A stretch of 9,043 nt of DNA from NCBI GenBank assembly GCA_007133365.1, contig SLMV01000059.1, positions 1 through 9,043 of the forward strand, given 5' to 3'. The notes beneath the pieces are model-generated. The model saw only the letters and a list, made by a program, of their open reading frames with translations, did no database searches and had not been told where the DNA came from. The DNA comes from Clostridia bacterium. Lineage in GTDB: Bacteria; Bacillota; Sulfobacillia; SLMV01. Position numbers and translations under genes: made by a program. Position 1 is the first letter of the stretch. Each line of letters begins with the position of its first letter. Below are positions 1-7,600 of the stretch, one piece after another.

Positions 1-2
1 AT

Positions 3-410
3 ATCGAAGATCGGCGTGGGACCGTTTTTGACGCCGTTTCTGTCCCGATTCAATTGGTGCGCCGAGACCTCCGGGTCGAGGGATCCCCGTCGGTCATCTT
101 CCTAGGCGAAACCTTTAAGATAACAGCCCGAACGCGCGGTGGCGCCCATAAGGTCGAACTTGACCTTCCGTCGGGAGCTACGGTCGATCTCCATTATATG
201 GGGCAGCAAAATGGGGAGAGCGTCTGGCAGCACCAGATTCAAACATCGGCCGCGAAAGGATTTGAAGCGAATACACTAAAGGCGCTGTCTGTCACCGCCC
301 GCTTTACCGGTTCCGACCGTCATGATGTCGTGAAAGTGGAGATACTTGAAACCGACGATGAACCGGACCTGACGCCCCATGATGGGTTGATCACGACGCT
401 GACCCGGTGA
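3..410 (+). CDS. C-terminal part of an unrecognised beta-rich protein, cut by the left edge
   Basis: The frame is open from the first bases of the window to TGA at 408-410, giving about 135 residues. The true start lies outside. A TTG at 54 could act as a start, but it has no clear ribosome binding site and the frame is open upstream of it, so I treat the gene as partial. The visible part has no membrane segment. It alternates short hydrophobic strands with polar turns (for example SVIFLGETFKITART, then KVELDLPSG and KALSVTARF), a pattern that suggests an immunoglobulin-like or similar beta-sandwich domain at the end of a larger, possibly surface or secreted, protein. The tail is acidic (ETDDEPDLTP). 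I do not recognise the family. It converges on the flavodiiron gene, with an inverted repeat between them. Confidence 0.6.
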   Translation: MEDRRGTVFDAVSVPIQLVRRDLRVEGSPSVIFLGETFKITARTRGGAHKVELDLPSGATVDLHYMGQQNGESVWQHQIQTSAAKGFEANTLKALSVTARFTGSDRHDVVKVEILETDDEPDLTPHDGLITTLTR

Positions 411-418
411 AGAACGAT

Positions 419-457
419 CGAGGCCTCCGCGGTCCTTGGGTTCCAACGGAGGCCTCG
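419..457. terminator. Inverted repeat between convergent genes, likely bidirectional terminator
   Basis: CGAGGCCTCCG (419-429) and CGGAGGCCTCG (447-457) are perfect 11-bp inverted repeats. Inside them TTGG (436-439) can pair with CCAA (443-446), so the hairpin may be longer. It lies 8 bases after the TGA of the left gene and 7 bases beyond the stop of the minus-strand flavodiiron gene. Position and stem strength suit a shared terminator. Neither side has a clean T-run: the minus-strand transcript continues ATCGTTCTTC and the plus-strand one GCATAGGTTT. It is therefore not a textbook intrinsic terminator. Confidence 0.6.
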
Positions 458-464
458 CATAGGT

Positions 465-1661
465 TTATAACTGACGGGCAAAATCGCGGCCAAAAGTTCG
501 ACAGCGATCGCGGCCTTCGGCATCCGGTGTCCAGGCTTCGCGAAGCTCCGGTATCAAGATTTCGAACCCGGCATCTTCGAGCGTTTCGCGAATCAAGCCC
601 GGTGCCTCGCCACTCCATCCGTAACTACCAAAGGCGGAGGCCTTTTTCTTTTTAAAGCCCATCTCCTCAATCAGACTAAGGATCGCCGAAATGGAGGACA
701 ACACCCCCCGATTGACGGTGGATGACCCCACCAAAATGGCCTTCGACCGAAACACTTCAGCAATAATGTCGTTCTTATCTCGTTTGGCGGTATGAAGGTG
801 CTTAATGGTAAGGGTCGGATCGACCGCCCGTATGCCATCGCTAATCATGGCGGCCATCCGGCCCGTGCTGTCCCACATGGTATCGTATACGATCGCAACC
901 TGGTCTTCTTGGTAGTCATCGGCCCATCGGGCGTAGGTCTCGATAATCTGGGCCGGATCTTCGCGCCAAATGACACCGTGGCTCGGGCAGATCATTTTTA
1001 GTGGCAATTCCATCTCCAGCACTTCATCAATTTTGCGGGCCACCATTTTGGAAAACGGCGTCAGGATGTTCGCATAATATTTTAAGGCTTCTCGATAAAG
1101 CTCGCCTTGATCGACGAGATCATTGAACAAGACTTCGCTAGAATAATGTTGTCCAAACGCATCACTGCTGAACAATATTTGATCACCGGTCAAATAAGCA
1201 AGAAGATTATCCGGCCAGTGAAGCATTTTTGCCTCCACAAAAACCAGTTCCTGTTTTCCCAAACTTAAGGTATCCCCGGTCTTCACTTCGACGAAGTTCC
1301 AGTCCTGATGATATTGGGCCCTTAAGAACCGCGCCGCCATCGACGTGCAATAGATGGGGACATCCGGGATCTCCCGCATCAGTTCGATCAAACCACCGCT
1401 GTGATCGGGCTCAGCGTGCAGGGCCACCACGTAATCGATTTCATCGAGATCAATGGTCTCCTTAAGATCCTCAACAAATTGTCGCGCAAAAGGCGTCCAG
1501 ACGGTATCAACCAAGGCCGTCTTCTCGTCCTGAATCAGATAGGCGTTATACGTCGAACCTTTAAAGGTCGAGAGTTCCTCCCCGTGGAACGTCTGGAGTT
1601 CCCAATCCGTCTTCCCCACCCACGTCACATGATCGCTTACTGAAAAGTGCATCTTCCACAT
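465..1661 (-). CDS. fprA: FprA-type flavodiiron protein (A-type flavoprotein)
   Basis: A 398-residue cytoplasmic enzyme expected to reduce O2 to water and/or NO to N2O, usually with electrons from rubredoxin or a related donor. Residues 1-250 form the metallo-beta-lactamase-like diiron domain. The iron ligands are all visible: H82, E84, D86 and H87 in HAEPDH, H148 in MLHWPD, D167 in SDAFGQH, and H228 in CPSHG. Residues 255-398 form the flavodoxin-like FMN domain, with phosphate-loop region YDTMWDSTGRMA (259-270), GSSTVNRG (312-319) and GSYGWSGEA (345-353). The length is that of class A, with no fused rubredoxin or flavin reductase domain, and no rubredoxin gene is visible nearby. The ATG at 1661 has AAGGAG nine bases upstream; a second ATG three codons in is a weaker alternative. 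O2 versus NO preference cannot be read from the sequence. Confidence 0.95.
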   Translation of the reverse strand: MWKMHFSVSDHVTWVGKTDWELQTFHGEELSTFKGSTYNAYLIQDEKTALVDTVWTPFARQFVEDLKETIDLDEIDYVVALHAEPDHSGGLIELMREIPDVPIYCTSMAARFLRAQYHQDWNFVEVKTGDTLSLGKQELVFVEAKMLHWPDNLLAYLTGDQILFSSDAFGQHYSSEVLFNDLVDQGELYREALKYYANILTPFSKMVARKIDEVLEMELPLKMICPSHGVIWREDPAQIIETYARWADDYQEDQVAIVYDTMWDSTGRMAAMISDGIRAVDPTLTIKHLHTAKRDKNDIIAEVFRSKAILVGSSTVNRGVLSSISAILSLIEEMGFKKKKASAFGSYGWSGEAPGLIRETLEDAGFEILIPELREAWTPDAEGRDRCRTFGRDFARQL

Positions 1662-1830
1662 CCTCTCTAACTCCTTAAGAATAACACTTCCGAATGCGTA
1701 ATGGTACCAAACTAGCGAAGCAGGAGCTCACCGCTCGGCAACGAAATCACTAACAAGAAATGATCCGCAAACACTGCCGATCAACCCCATGCAAACTAGC
1801 GTTTGAAAGACCAGATCGGAGCGACGCCCG
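1662..1830. promoter_or_regulatory. Divergent spacer between the flavodiiron and MATE genes
   Basis: This 169-bp region must hold the promoters of both divergent genes, unless one is served from elsewhere. I find no convincing -35/-10 pair on either strand. It contains a 10-bp direct repeat, CAAACTAGCG, at 1708-1717 and 1792-1801, which could be a regulator's half-sites, though this is speculative. The MATE ribosome binding site (GGAG, 1818-1821, nine bases before ATG) and the flavodiiron one (AAGGAG on the minus strand) lie at its two ends. Confidence 0.4.
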
Positions 1831-3276
1831 ATGAGGAAGTCAAAAACTCCGGAACCCTATCCAGACTCCGGACCTTTGCCAAAGCCCCCCGGCACGCCAA
1901 TAATCCAGCCGCGACAAACGCGTGATCTAACGGCCATGCCCCTCCGCGCCAGTGTCCTTACGTTGGCCATTCCCGCAGTGATTCGGGGAGCACTCCAAAG
2001 TGTCATCGGCATGGTCTCTTTGATGGTGGTTGGCGTCCTCGGTCCGGAGGCGATCGCCGCCGTTGGGGTGGGAAATCGAATTATGCTAATTTTCGTCGTC
2101 ATCCTCCAGGCCCTTTCGGTTGGGGCCACTGCTTTGGTGGCTCGTTACATCGGTGCCAAAGACTTTCGGGGCGCCCAGGAGGTGGTCAACCAAGCGGTGG
2201 CTCTTTCCTTCGTGGTCGGGAGCGCTATCGCCCTTATTGGCATCTTCTTTGCTGAGCCCATCATGCGCGGCATGTTGAGTTTGCAAGAAGTGCCGGACCC
2301 CGTGGTTTTGGAAATGGGCACGACTTACCTGCAAATCCTGTCGAGCTCTTATGTCATCGCCGTATTGCTCTTTATGGCCAATGCGATTTTCCAAGGGGCC
2401 GGCGATATGCGGACCCCCCTCTTTATTATGACCTATGTCAACGTGATCAACCTTATTGGTGCTTACGTCCTCGTGATCGGAGTCGGGCCCATCCCGTCAC
2501 TCGGCATCACCGGCGCAGCCCTTGCCGCCGGATTCGCCCGGGCCAGTGGCGCCTTGATCGCCCTTTGGATTTTGGCCGGTAATCGCGGCATCATTGGGAT
2601 GAAGCGGGGCCAGGGTTTTTCCCTGCAATTACCCATTGTCCGCTCGATTCTCCGGGTTGGGGGGCCTGCGGCCCTCGAAAACGGGGTCCGCCGCGGCTCA
2701 CAAGTCTTGTATACCATCCTCATCGCCGGAATGGGAACGGCTCCGATGGCCGCTAATTCCATCGCCCTAAATGTCCAATCACTCGGTTTTGAACCCGGCT
2801 TCGGCTTTGGCCTCGCAGCAACCGCACTCGTGGGACAAAACCTTGGCGCTCGAAATCCCAAAAGAGCCCAGGAGGCCGGCCAGGAATCCTTTCGCATGGG
2901 GCTATTGGTCTCATTAGTTATTAGCGCAATTTTCCTACTCGTTCCTGGTCCCTTAGCGCGCCTATATACCAACGACCCAGAAACCATCCGCCTGACCGTC
3001 ATTTGCCTTCGCATCGTGGCCATCTCACAACCTTTCTTGTCCATGGTCATGGTCTATTCGGGCGGCCTCCGAGGCGCCGGTGATACCACATTTGTGCTGT
3101 ATTCCAGCATCATTGGTACTTGGGGTATCCGACTGGTCGGAGCCTACTACCTGGGCATCCATTTGGGGTACGGCCTGGTTGGGGTCTGGTTTTCCATGGC
3201 CGTGGACCACTTTGTTCAAGGGCTCATTCTATTACGCCGTTTTCGATTAGGGCGCTGGAAAACCATTAAATTGTAA
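1831..3276 (+). CDS. MATE-family multidrug/small-molecule efflux transporter
   Basis: A 481-residue polytopic membrane protein expected to export drugs or metabolites using a Na+ or H+ gradient. From residue 40 onward it alternates hydrophobic segments with short loops, consistent with the usual 12 helices. The family's internal duplication is visible: LVARYIGAKDFRGAQE (102-117) resembles LVGQNLGARNPKRAQE (333-348), and FQGAGDMRTP (187-196) resembles LRGAGDTTF (413-421). The first 35 or so residues are hydrophilic and proline-rich (PEPYPDSGPLPKPPGTP), an extension longer than many MATE proteins carry. The ATG at 1831 has GGAG nine bases upstream; the internal ATG at 1936 has no ribosome binding site, so the longer form is preferred. 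The substrate cannot be predicted. It is divergent from the flavodiiron gene and is probably monocistronic. Confidence 0.93.
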   Translation: MRKSKTPEPYPDSGPLPKPPGTPIIQPRQTRDLTAMPLRASVLTLAIPAVIRGALQSVIGMVSLMVVGVLGPEAIAAVGVGNRIMLIFVVILQALSVGATALVARYIGAKDFRGAQEVVNQAVALSFVVGSAIALIGIFFAEPIMRGMLSLQEVPDPVVLEMGTTYLQILSSSYVIAVLLFMANAIFQGAGDMRTPLFIMTYVNVINLIGAYVLVIGVGPIPSLGITGAALAAGFARASGALIALWILAGNRGIIGMKRGQGFSLQLPIVRSILRVGGPAALENGVRRGSQVLYTILIAGMGTAPMAANSIALNVQSLGFEPGFGFGLAATALVGQNLGARNPKRAQEAGQESFRMGLLVSLVISAIFLLVPGPLARLYTNDPETIRLTVICLRIVAISQPFLSMVMVYSGGLRGAGDTTFVLYSSIIGTWGIRLVGAYYLGIHLGYGLVGVWFSMAVDHFVQGLILLRRFRLGRWKTIKL

Positions 3277-3314
3277 AATAGGAACGCCTTCGCATCGAGG
3301 ATTGCGTCGGTATC

Positions 3315-3348
3315 TGCATCTTTAGTGCATTGATGCAATATTCTTTCA
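3315..3348 (+). terminator. Weak candidate terminator after the MATE gene
   Basis: TGCATC (3315-3320) and GATGCA (3332-3337) can form a 6-bp stem with an 11-base loop, followed by the T-rich ATATTCTTT. An alternative smaller hairpin, TGCAT/ATGCA, uses 3326-3337. The stem is short and AT-rich, so termination would be inefficient. It is listed because it lies between the MATE stop codon and the carA promoter. Confidence 0.3.
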
Positions 3349-3356
3349 TGTTTCAC

Positions 3357-3385
3357 TTGACATCTTTCCCGCCCCCCATTACCAT
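3357..3385 (+). promoter_or_regulatory. Candidate sigma-70/SigA-type promoter for carAB
   Basis: A perfect -35 box, TTGACA (3357-3362), is followed by a 17-bp spacer and TACCAT (3380-3385), which matches the TATAAT consensus at four of six positions including the key first T, second A and last T. Transcription would start near 3392, giving a leader of about 130 bases before carA. This start lies just upstream of the PyrR-like hairpin, which supports both calls. Confidence 0.65.
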
Positions 3386-3400
3386 TGGGTAAGTTTAGTA

Positions 3401-3433
3401 TCCTTTAATTTGGCCCAGCGAGGCCGAGAAGGA
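3401..3433 (+). promoter_or_regulatory. PyrR-type RNA-binding hairpin in the carA leader
   Basis: GGCC (3412-3415) pairs with GGCC (3422-3425) around the six-base loop CAGCGA (3416-3421). Aligned with the PyrR binding-loop consensus ARUCCNGNGAGGYU, positions 3412-3425 match the core CCNGNGAGGY fully. The differences are at outer stem positions and keep base pairing (G-C in place of A-U, and C-G in place of U-G). Below an internal loop, TCCTT (3401-3405) pairs with AAGGA (3429-3433), so the lower stem covers a Shine-Dalgarno sequence. PyrR is known to bind such hairpins when UMP is high, causing attenuation in Bacillus and translational repression in mycobacterial pyrR. No pyrR gene is visible here, so the assignment rests on sequence and structure alone. 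Confidence 0.65.
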
Positions 3434-3450
3434 GGCGTTTCATCATGTGA
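3429..3450 (+). promoter_or_regulatory. Strong Shine-Dalgarno followed by a start-stop codon pair (ATG TGA)
   Basis: AAGGAGG (3429-3435) lies nine bases before ATG (3445-3447), which is followed at once by TGA (3448-3450). This is about as good an initiation site as any in the window, yet it encodes only one residue. It may serve to park or recruit ribosomes just after the PyrR-like hairpin, or the overlapping GTG at 3447 may be the real start of a leader ORF. The carA gene has its own site, GGGAGG (3513-3518), five bases before its ATG. Confidence 0.5.
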
Positions 3451-3626
3451 CATTCCGCTTCGATCATACCCCCTACTTCCTTGGTTTCGCTAAGTATATT
3501 CATGCACTTTTAGGGAGGCTTCTATGCTTGCTCGTCTCGTACTCGCGGACGGCACCATCTTCCGCGGCCAGGGGTTCGCCCACCAGGGCACCACAGGCGG
3601 TGAAGTGGTGTTCAATACTGCCATGA
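3447..3626 (+). CDS. Possible leader ORF overlapping the start of carA
   Basis: GTG at 3447 lies 11 bases after AAGGAGG and opens a frame of 59 codons that crosses the carA ribosome binding site and start codon, ending at TGA 3624-3626 inside carA in another frame. The first residues would read MTFRFDHTPYFLGF. The product resembles nothing I know, and the part inside carA is simply an out-of-frame reading of it. If it is translated, ribosomes would pass over the carA initiation site, opening or blocking it. An alternative is that only the overlapping ATG TGA is used. Translation is inferred from the ribosome binding site alone. Confidence 0.25.
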   Translation: MTFRFDHTPYFLGFAKYIHALLGRLLCLLVSYSRTAPSSAARGSPTRAPQAVKWCSILP

Positions 3627-4630
3627 CCGGCTACCAGGAGATTATGACCGATCCCTCCTATTGCGGCCAGATCGTCACCATGACCTATCCCCTCATCGGG
3701 AATTACGGAATCAACCCGGACGATATCGAATCTCGACGCCCTTTCATTCGGGCGCTTGTGGTCCGTGACCTCTCGGAGGCACCGAATAACTGGCGCTCAA
3801 CAGAAACCGTCCATCACTACCTGAAGCGACACAAAATCATGGGCATTAACGGGGTGGATACCCGTTCGCTCACCCGCCACATTCGAACCAGCGGCGCAAT
3901 GATGGGATTGGTCACGACGGATCCGCTGAGTGATGAAGAGTTAATTCAACAAGCCGCCACGATCCCACCTTTGGATACGGCGTCTTTGCTTTTGGAGGTG
4001 ACAACACCGAAAATCGCTGAATATCCTGGGCCCGGACCGCGCGTGGTGATCGTTGATCTCGGCCTCAAACTCAGTATCGCTCGCACTTTGCATCGTGCCG
4101 GTTGCCATGTCATTGTGCTTCCCATGGATGTGACCGCGACCGATATTCTCGATTACCAGCCCGATGGCGTGCTTTATTCCAACGGTCCCGGAAATCCCGA
4201 AGCCGCCCTTTCGGCCATTGCCTCAGCCCGAGCACTCATCGGACAGCGACCGGTATTCGGCATTTGTCTCGGGCATCAAGTGATCGCCCTCGCACTCGGC
4301 GCTCGCACCTACAAGTTATCGTATGGCCACCGGGGGGCCAATCACCCCGTTCAGGACCTTCTCACCGGCAGGATCGCGATCACGTCCCACAATCACGGCT
4401 ACACCGTGGACGAAGCCAGCCTGAGCGGGTTAGACGTCAACGTGACCCATCGCAGCCTAAATGATCAAACCGTGGAAGGCATCCGCCATCAACGTTTCCC
4501 CGCCTTTGGCGTTCAGTACCATCCGGAAGCCTTTCCGGGGCCCGCCGATTCCACCCACCTTTTCGAACATTTTCTCACAATGATGCGTAACTTCCCAAAG
4601 GAGGCGATTTCCCCATGCCGCGAGATCTAG
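3524..4630 (+). CDS. carA: Carbamoyl-phosphate synthetase small (glutamine amidotransferase) subunit
   Basis: A 368-residue cytoplasmic subunit that hydrolyses glutamine and channels the ammonia to CarB for carbamoyl-phosphate synthesis. The N-terminal CPSase small-subunit domain (about 1-155) carries the conserved stretch GGEVVFNTAMTGYQEI (25-40) and INGVDTRSLTRHIR (108-121). The C-terminal class I glutaminase domain (about 172-355) has nucleophile C248 in GICLGHQ, the downstream GHRGANHPV (268-276), and H333 and E335 of the triad in YHPEAF. Length is normal. The ATG is preceded by GGGAGG with a five-base gap. The gene overlaps carB by 16 bases, so the two are co-transcribed and probably translationally coupled. 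The leader carries a PyrR-like hairpin, suggesting control by pyrimidines. No arg or other pyr gene is visible in the window. Confidence 0.97.
   Translation: MLARLVLADGTIFRGQGFAHQGTTGGEVVFNTAMTGYQEIMTDPSYCGQIVTMTYPLIGNYGINPDDIESRRPFIRALVVRDLSEAPNNWRSTETVHHYLKRHKIMGINGVDTRSLTRHIRTSGAMMGLVTTDPLSDEELIQQAATIPPLDTASLLLEVTTPKIAEYPGPGPRVVIVDLGLKLSIARTLHRAGCHVIVLPMDVTATDILDYQPDGVLYSNGPGNPEAALSAIASARALIGQRPVFGICLGHQVIALALGARTYKLSYGHRGANHPVQDLLTGRIAITSHNHGYTVDEASLSGLDVNVTHRSLNDQTVEGIRHQRFPAFGVQYHPEAFPGPADSTHLFEHFLTMMRNFPKEAISPCREI
4597..4617 (+). promoter_or_regulatory. Internal ribosome binding site and start of carB within carA
   Basis: AAAGGAGG (4597-4604) sits inside the carA coding region, ten bases before the carB ATG (4615-4617); carA stops at TAG 4628-4630. 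The 16-base overlap with a near-perfect site allows both fresh initiation and coupling to carA translation, which would help keep the subunits equimolar. Confidence 0.8.
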
Positions 4631-7600
4631 GCTTAAAGAAAGTGCTTGTGATTGGTTCCGGTCCCATCATCATCGGGCAAGCGGCCGAATTTGATTACGC
4701 CGGCACCCAAGCATGCCGTGCACTCAAAGAAGAAGGCATCGAAGTGGTGCTGATAAATAGTAACCCAGCAACGATTATGACTGACACCAACATCGCCGAT
4801 CGAGTCTACATCGAACCGCTGCTTGCGAGCAATGTCGAGCGGATTATTGCCTCGGAACGCCCGGACGGCTTATTGCCCACTCTCGGCGGGCAAACCGGCC
4901 TCAATTTGGGCAAAGATTTAGCGGAAAGCGGCGTGCTCGATACGTACGACGTGCGCTTACTGGGAACACCGCTTGAAGCCATTCGGCGAGCAGAAGATCG
5001 AAAAGCCTTTAAAGCCACCATGAATGCCCTTAAAGAACCCATCCCCCGCTCCAGCATCGTCTCCTCTTTTGCCGCAGCGAAACGCTTCGCGGACCAAGCC
5101 GGCTTACCTTTGGTGGTTCGCCCTGCCTACACCATGGGCGGAACGGGCGGCGGTTTCGCCCACGATATGGAAGGCCTTCGGCACATCGTGCACCAAGGCC
5201 TTACCGCGAGCCCCATCAACCAGGTGCTAATTGAGCAAAGTGTTGCCGGGTGGAAAGAAATCGAGTTCGAAGTGATGCGGGATCGGGCGGGAAACTGTAT
5301 CACCATTTGCAGCATGGAAAACATTGACCCGGTCGGGGTTCATACCGGCGACAGCATTGTCGTCGCCCCCGCCCAAACCCTAACGGATCGAGAATATCAA
5401 ATGCTTCGCACGGCCTCGCTCAAAATCATTCGGGCTCTCGGCATCGAAGGGGGCTGCAACATTCAGTTCGCGTTAGATCCAAAAAGTTTCGATTACATCG
5501 TCATTGAAGTGAATCCTCGAGTATCGCGCTCTTCCGCCTTGGCCTCAAAGGCTACCGGCTATCCGATTGCCAAAGTGGCCACGCAAATCGCCATTGGCTA
5601 CACCCTCGGCGAAATTCAAAACGCCGTCACCCAAAAGACCACCGCTTGTTTTGAGCCGGCAATCGATTACGTCGTGGTCAAGATCCCACGGTGGCCGTTC
5701 GATAAGTTTGCCCTGGCCGAACGAACCCTCGGGACACAGATGAAAGCCACCGGCGAAGTCATGGCCATTGAACGCACCCTCGAAGCAGCGCTCCTCAAAG
5801 CGGTCCGATCTTTGGAAATTGGTTCTTTTGGCCTAAAGGTCGCCCAACTGGAAGAATGGCCTCTTGAGCGCCTTAAAGAAAAAATAGCCGAACCCAATGA
5901 TGAACGGTTATTTATCATAGCCGAAGCACTCCGCCGCGGCGTCACACCGGAGACGATTTTTCAACTTTCCGGTATCGATCCCTTTTTCACCCGAAAGATT
6001 CGAAACATTATCGAGATGGAAAAGGAAATCAGCCATCAGGCCGGGGCTATCGTCGAGGTGGAACTATTACGACGCGCCAAACGTCTCGGCTTTTCCGACG
6101 CGGCCGTGGCTGAACTTCTGCATACCAATGAGGGCCAAGTGCGAAGGTTCCGAATTGCCCACAACGTGACCCCCGTTTTCAAAATGGTCGACACCTGTTC
6201 GGGCGAATTCGACGCCGTCACTCCTTATTTCTACTCCACCTATGAAGAAGAAGACGAGGCTTTGGTCGAATCCAAAAAGAAAGTGATCGTACTAGGGGCG
6301 GGGCCCATCCGAATCGGACAGGGAATTGAGTTCGACTACTGCTCCGTTCACAGCCTTTGTGCGCTAAGAGAAAAGGGCATCCAAACCATCATGATCAATA
6401 ATAATCCGGAGACGGTCTCCACCGATTTTGATACCGCGGATCGTCTCTACTTCGAGCCGCTTCAACCCGAAAACGTACTGGATATCGTGGAAAAAGAGCA
6501 ACCCGACGGCGTTATTGTTCAATTCGGAGGCCAAACCGCCATCAATTTGGCCGATGCTCTGGCCCAGGCCAACGTGCCCATCATCGGCACCGCGGTCTCA
6601 GACATCGACCGAGCGGAAAATCGAGATAAGTTTGACCAACTCTTGGCTGCGCTCGGTATTCCTCGCCCGCCCGGTCGTAGCGTCACATCCGTGGATGCTG
6701 CCCGATCCGCTGCCAATCACATCGGCTATCCGGTGGTCGTCCGCCCTTCGTACGTCCTCGGAGGTCGCGCCATGGAAATCGTGCATTCTGACGATGAATT
6801 GATCAGCTATATGACAAGTGCGGTCCGAGTTTCGCCGCGTCATCCCGTTTTGATCGATAAATACTTGCTCGGGCAAGAGTTGGAGGTTGATGCCATCTCC
6901 GACGGCCACGACGTGGTGATACCCGGCATCATGGAGCACATCGAACGGGCCGGCATTCATTCGGGCGATAGCATCGCCGTTTATCCGGCGCCATCTATGA
7001 CGGCAACGCTTGAAGCCACATTGTTGGACTACACCCGACGCATTGCGCAGGCGCTACAAATCAAAGGGATTGTCAACATCCAATACGTCTTCTTTGAACG
7101 AGTCTTATACGTTATTGAAGTGAACCCTCGCTCGTCGCGAACCGTTCCCTTTTTATCAAAGGTAACCGGAATTCCCATGATCCAACTGGCGACGGAGGCC
7201 GCGCTCGGCCTGCAACTCAAAAACGCTGGGTATCCCCTCGGCCTCGTTCCCCCAAGACCTTTTTCAGCGGTAAAAGCACCGGTCTTTTCCTTTGCCAAGA
7301 TTATCGATCTCGACACCTCCTTGGGTCCGGAGATGAAATCCACGGGCGAAGTGATGGGAATCGATCCAGAACTTCCCCAGGCGCTGCACCAAGCGTTTCA
7401 AGCAGCCGGATTATCCCTTCCGCCCAACGGCACAGTCTTGGCAACCATTGCCGAGAAGGATAAAGCCGAAGCGATCCCGATTCTTCGCCAGCTCCCGGGA
7501 CTCGGGTATCACCTCATCGCCACTGCCGGAACGGCCCAAGCGCTGTCAGAAAGCGGATGTCCGGTGCCAACAATCAACAAGATTGCTGAAGGATCCCCAC

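Noticed and set aside
1936..1938. Internal ATG as the real MATE start
   Set aside because: It would remove the unusual proline-rich N-terminus, but it lacks a ribosome binding site, while the ATG at 1831 has GGAG at good spacing.
2463..3050. Long minus-strand open frame (195 codons) opposite the MATE gene
   Set aside because: It is antisense to a clear transporter gene. Its product is rich in Arg, Pro and Ala with no domain, as expected from reading the complement of a GC-rich membrane protein gene.
3436..3523. A classical PyrR attenuator (terminator/antiterminator) before carA
   Set aside because: I looked for a GC-rich stem followed by Ts and found only short pairings, such as CCCT (3471-3474) with AGGG (3512-3515). 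No terminator is supported.
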